The notes beneath the pieces were generated by a model. The model ran no database searches and had not been told where the DNA came from. It saw only the letters and a list, made by a program, of their open reading frames with translations. This document shows positions 6,006 through 6,078 of a DNA stretch of 6,078 nucleotides, piece after piece. The position numbers were made by a program, and so were the translations under genes. Each line of letters starts with the position of its first letter. Position 1 is the first letter of the stretch. Source of the DNA: Eubacterium sp. (GTDB lineage Bacteria; Bacillota; Clostridia; Lachnospirales; Lachnospiraceae); NCBI GenBank assembly GCA_024681495.1, contig JAILAS010000045.1:1-6078 (forward strand). The letters are read 5' to 3'.

Positions 6006-6078
6006 TTTCGGGGGAGAATGCGGCGATTACGGACTTTACTAATTTGCTTTAGCGTGGTAACCTAGTGAAGATGCAATA
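6006..6078. other. Tail after the permease gene, nothing firm seen
   Basis: These 73 bases contain no coding start with a ribosome binding site and no hairpin followed by a T-run, so the end of the cassette transcript is not visible. A weak promoter-like pair, TTTACT (6035-6040) and TAACCT (6058-6063) with a TGG ahead of the latter, could serve a gene beyond the window. Confidence 0.2.

Noticed and set aside
6035..6063. Promoter-like pair TTTACT and TAACCT after the permease
   Set aside because: The -10 match is only 3 of 6 and no downstream gene is visible in the window.

Overview
The window looks like a chromosomal piece from a low-to-mid GC Gram-positive anaerobe of the Bacillota (Clostridia, plausibly Lachnospiraceae). 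The grounds are strong GGAGG-type ribosome binding sites, SigA-like promoters with 17-nt spacers, a CDP-glycerol:glycerophosphotransferase-family protein typical of Gram-positive envelopes, and a TetR plus MacB/FtsX-type ABC cassette of a kind common in that group. Taxonomy is inferred from style only, not from a marker gene.

Layout. (1) Positions 1-614, minus strand, hold the N-terminal 204 residues of a membrane sensor, most likely a methyl-accepting chemotaxis protein: one membrane segment, an extracellular helical ligand domain, and the start of the second membrane segment, cut by the window edge. (2) Positions 615-927 are a divergent control region. It holds a strong plus-strand promoter (876-904), a minus-strand -10 box without a good -35 box, and three tandem 11-bp CTTGAAA repeats where that -35 should lie. 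(3) Positions 928-2121, plus strand, encode a TagB/TagF-like glycerophosphotransferase. (4) Positions 2122-2296 hold a GNRA-loop hairpin, a consensus promoter and a 30-bp perfect palindrome. (5) Positions 2297-6005, plus strand, form a tight cassette: a TetR-family regulator, an ABC ATPase and a 768-residue FtsX-type permease.

How the genes work together. The ATPase stop codon and permease start codon overlap, so these two proteins form one transporter. The TetR gene precedes them in the same direction. The palindrome overlapping the TetR promoter can be read as two abutting 13-bp sites, and a third copy of that 13-mer lies just upstream of the ATPase ribosome binding site. The simplest model is an autoregulated TetR switch that controls its own promoter and, separately, entry into the transporter genes. 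The substrate cannot be told from the sequence. The permease has eight predicted membrane segments in two FtsX-like halves, each with a large acidic extracellular domain, which suggests handling of a peptide, lipid or envelope-active compound.

No RNA gene, CRISPR array, insertion sequence or attachment site was recognised. The most distinctive unexplained signals are the doubled TetR operator with its remote third copy and the 11-bp repeat array upstream of the chemoreceptor.
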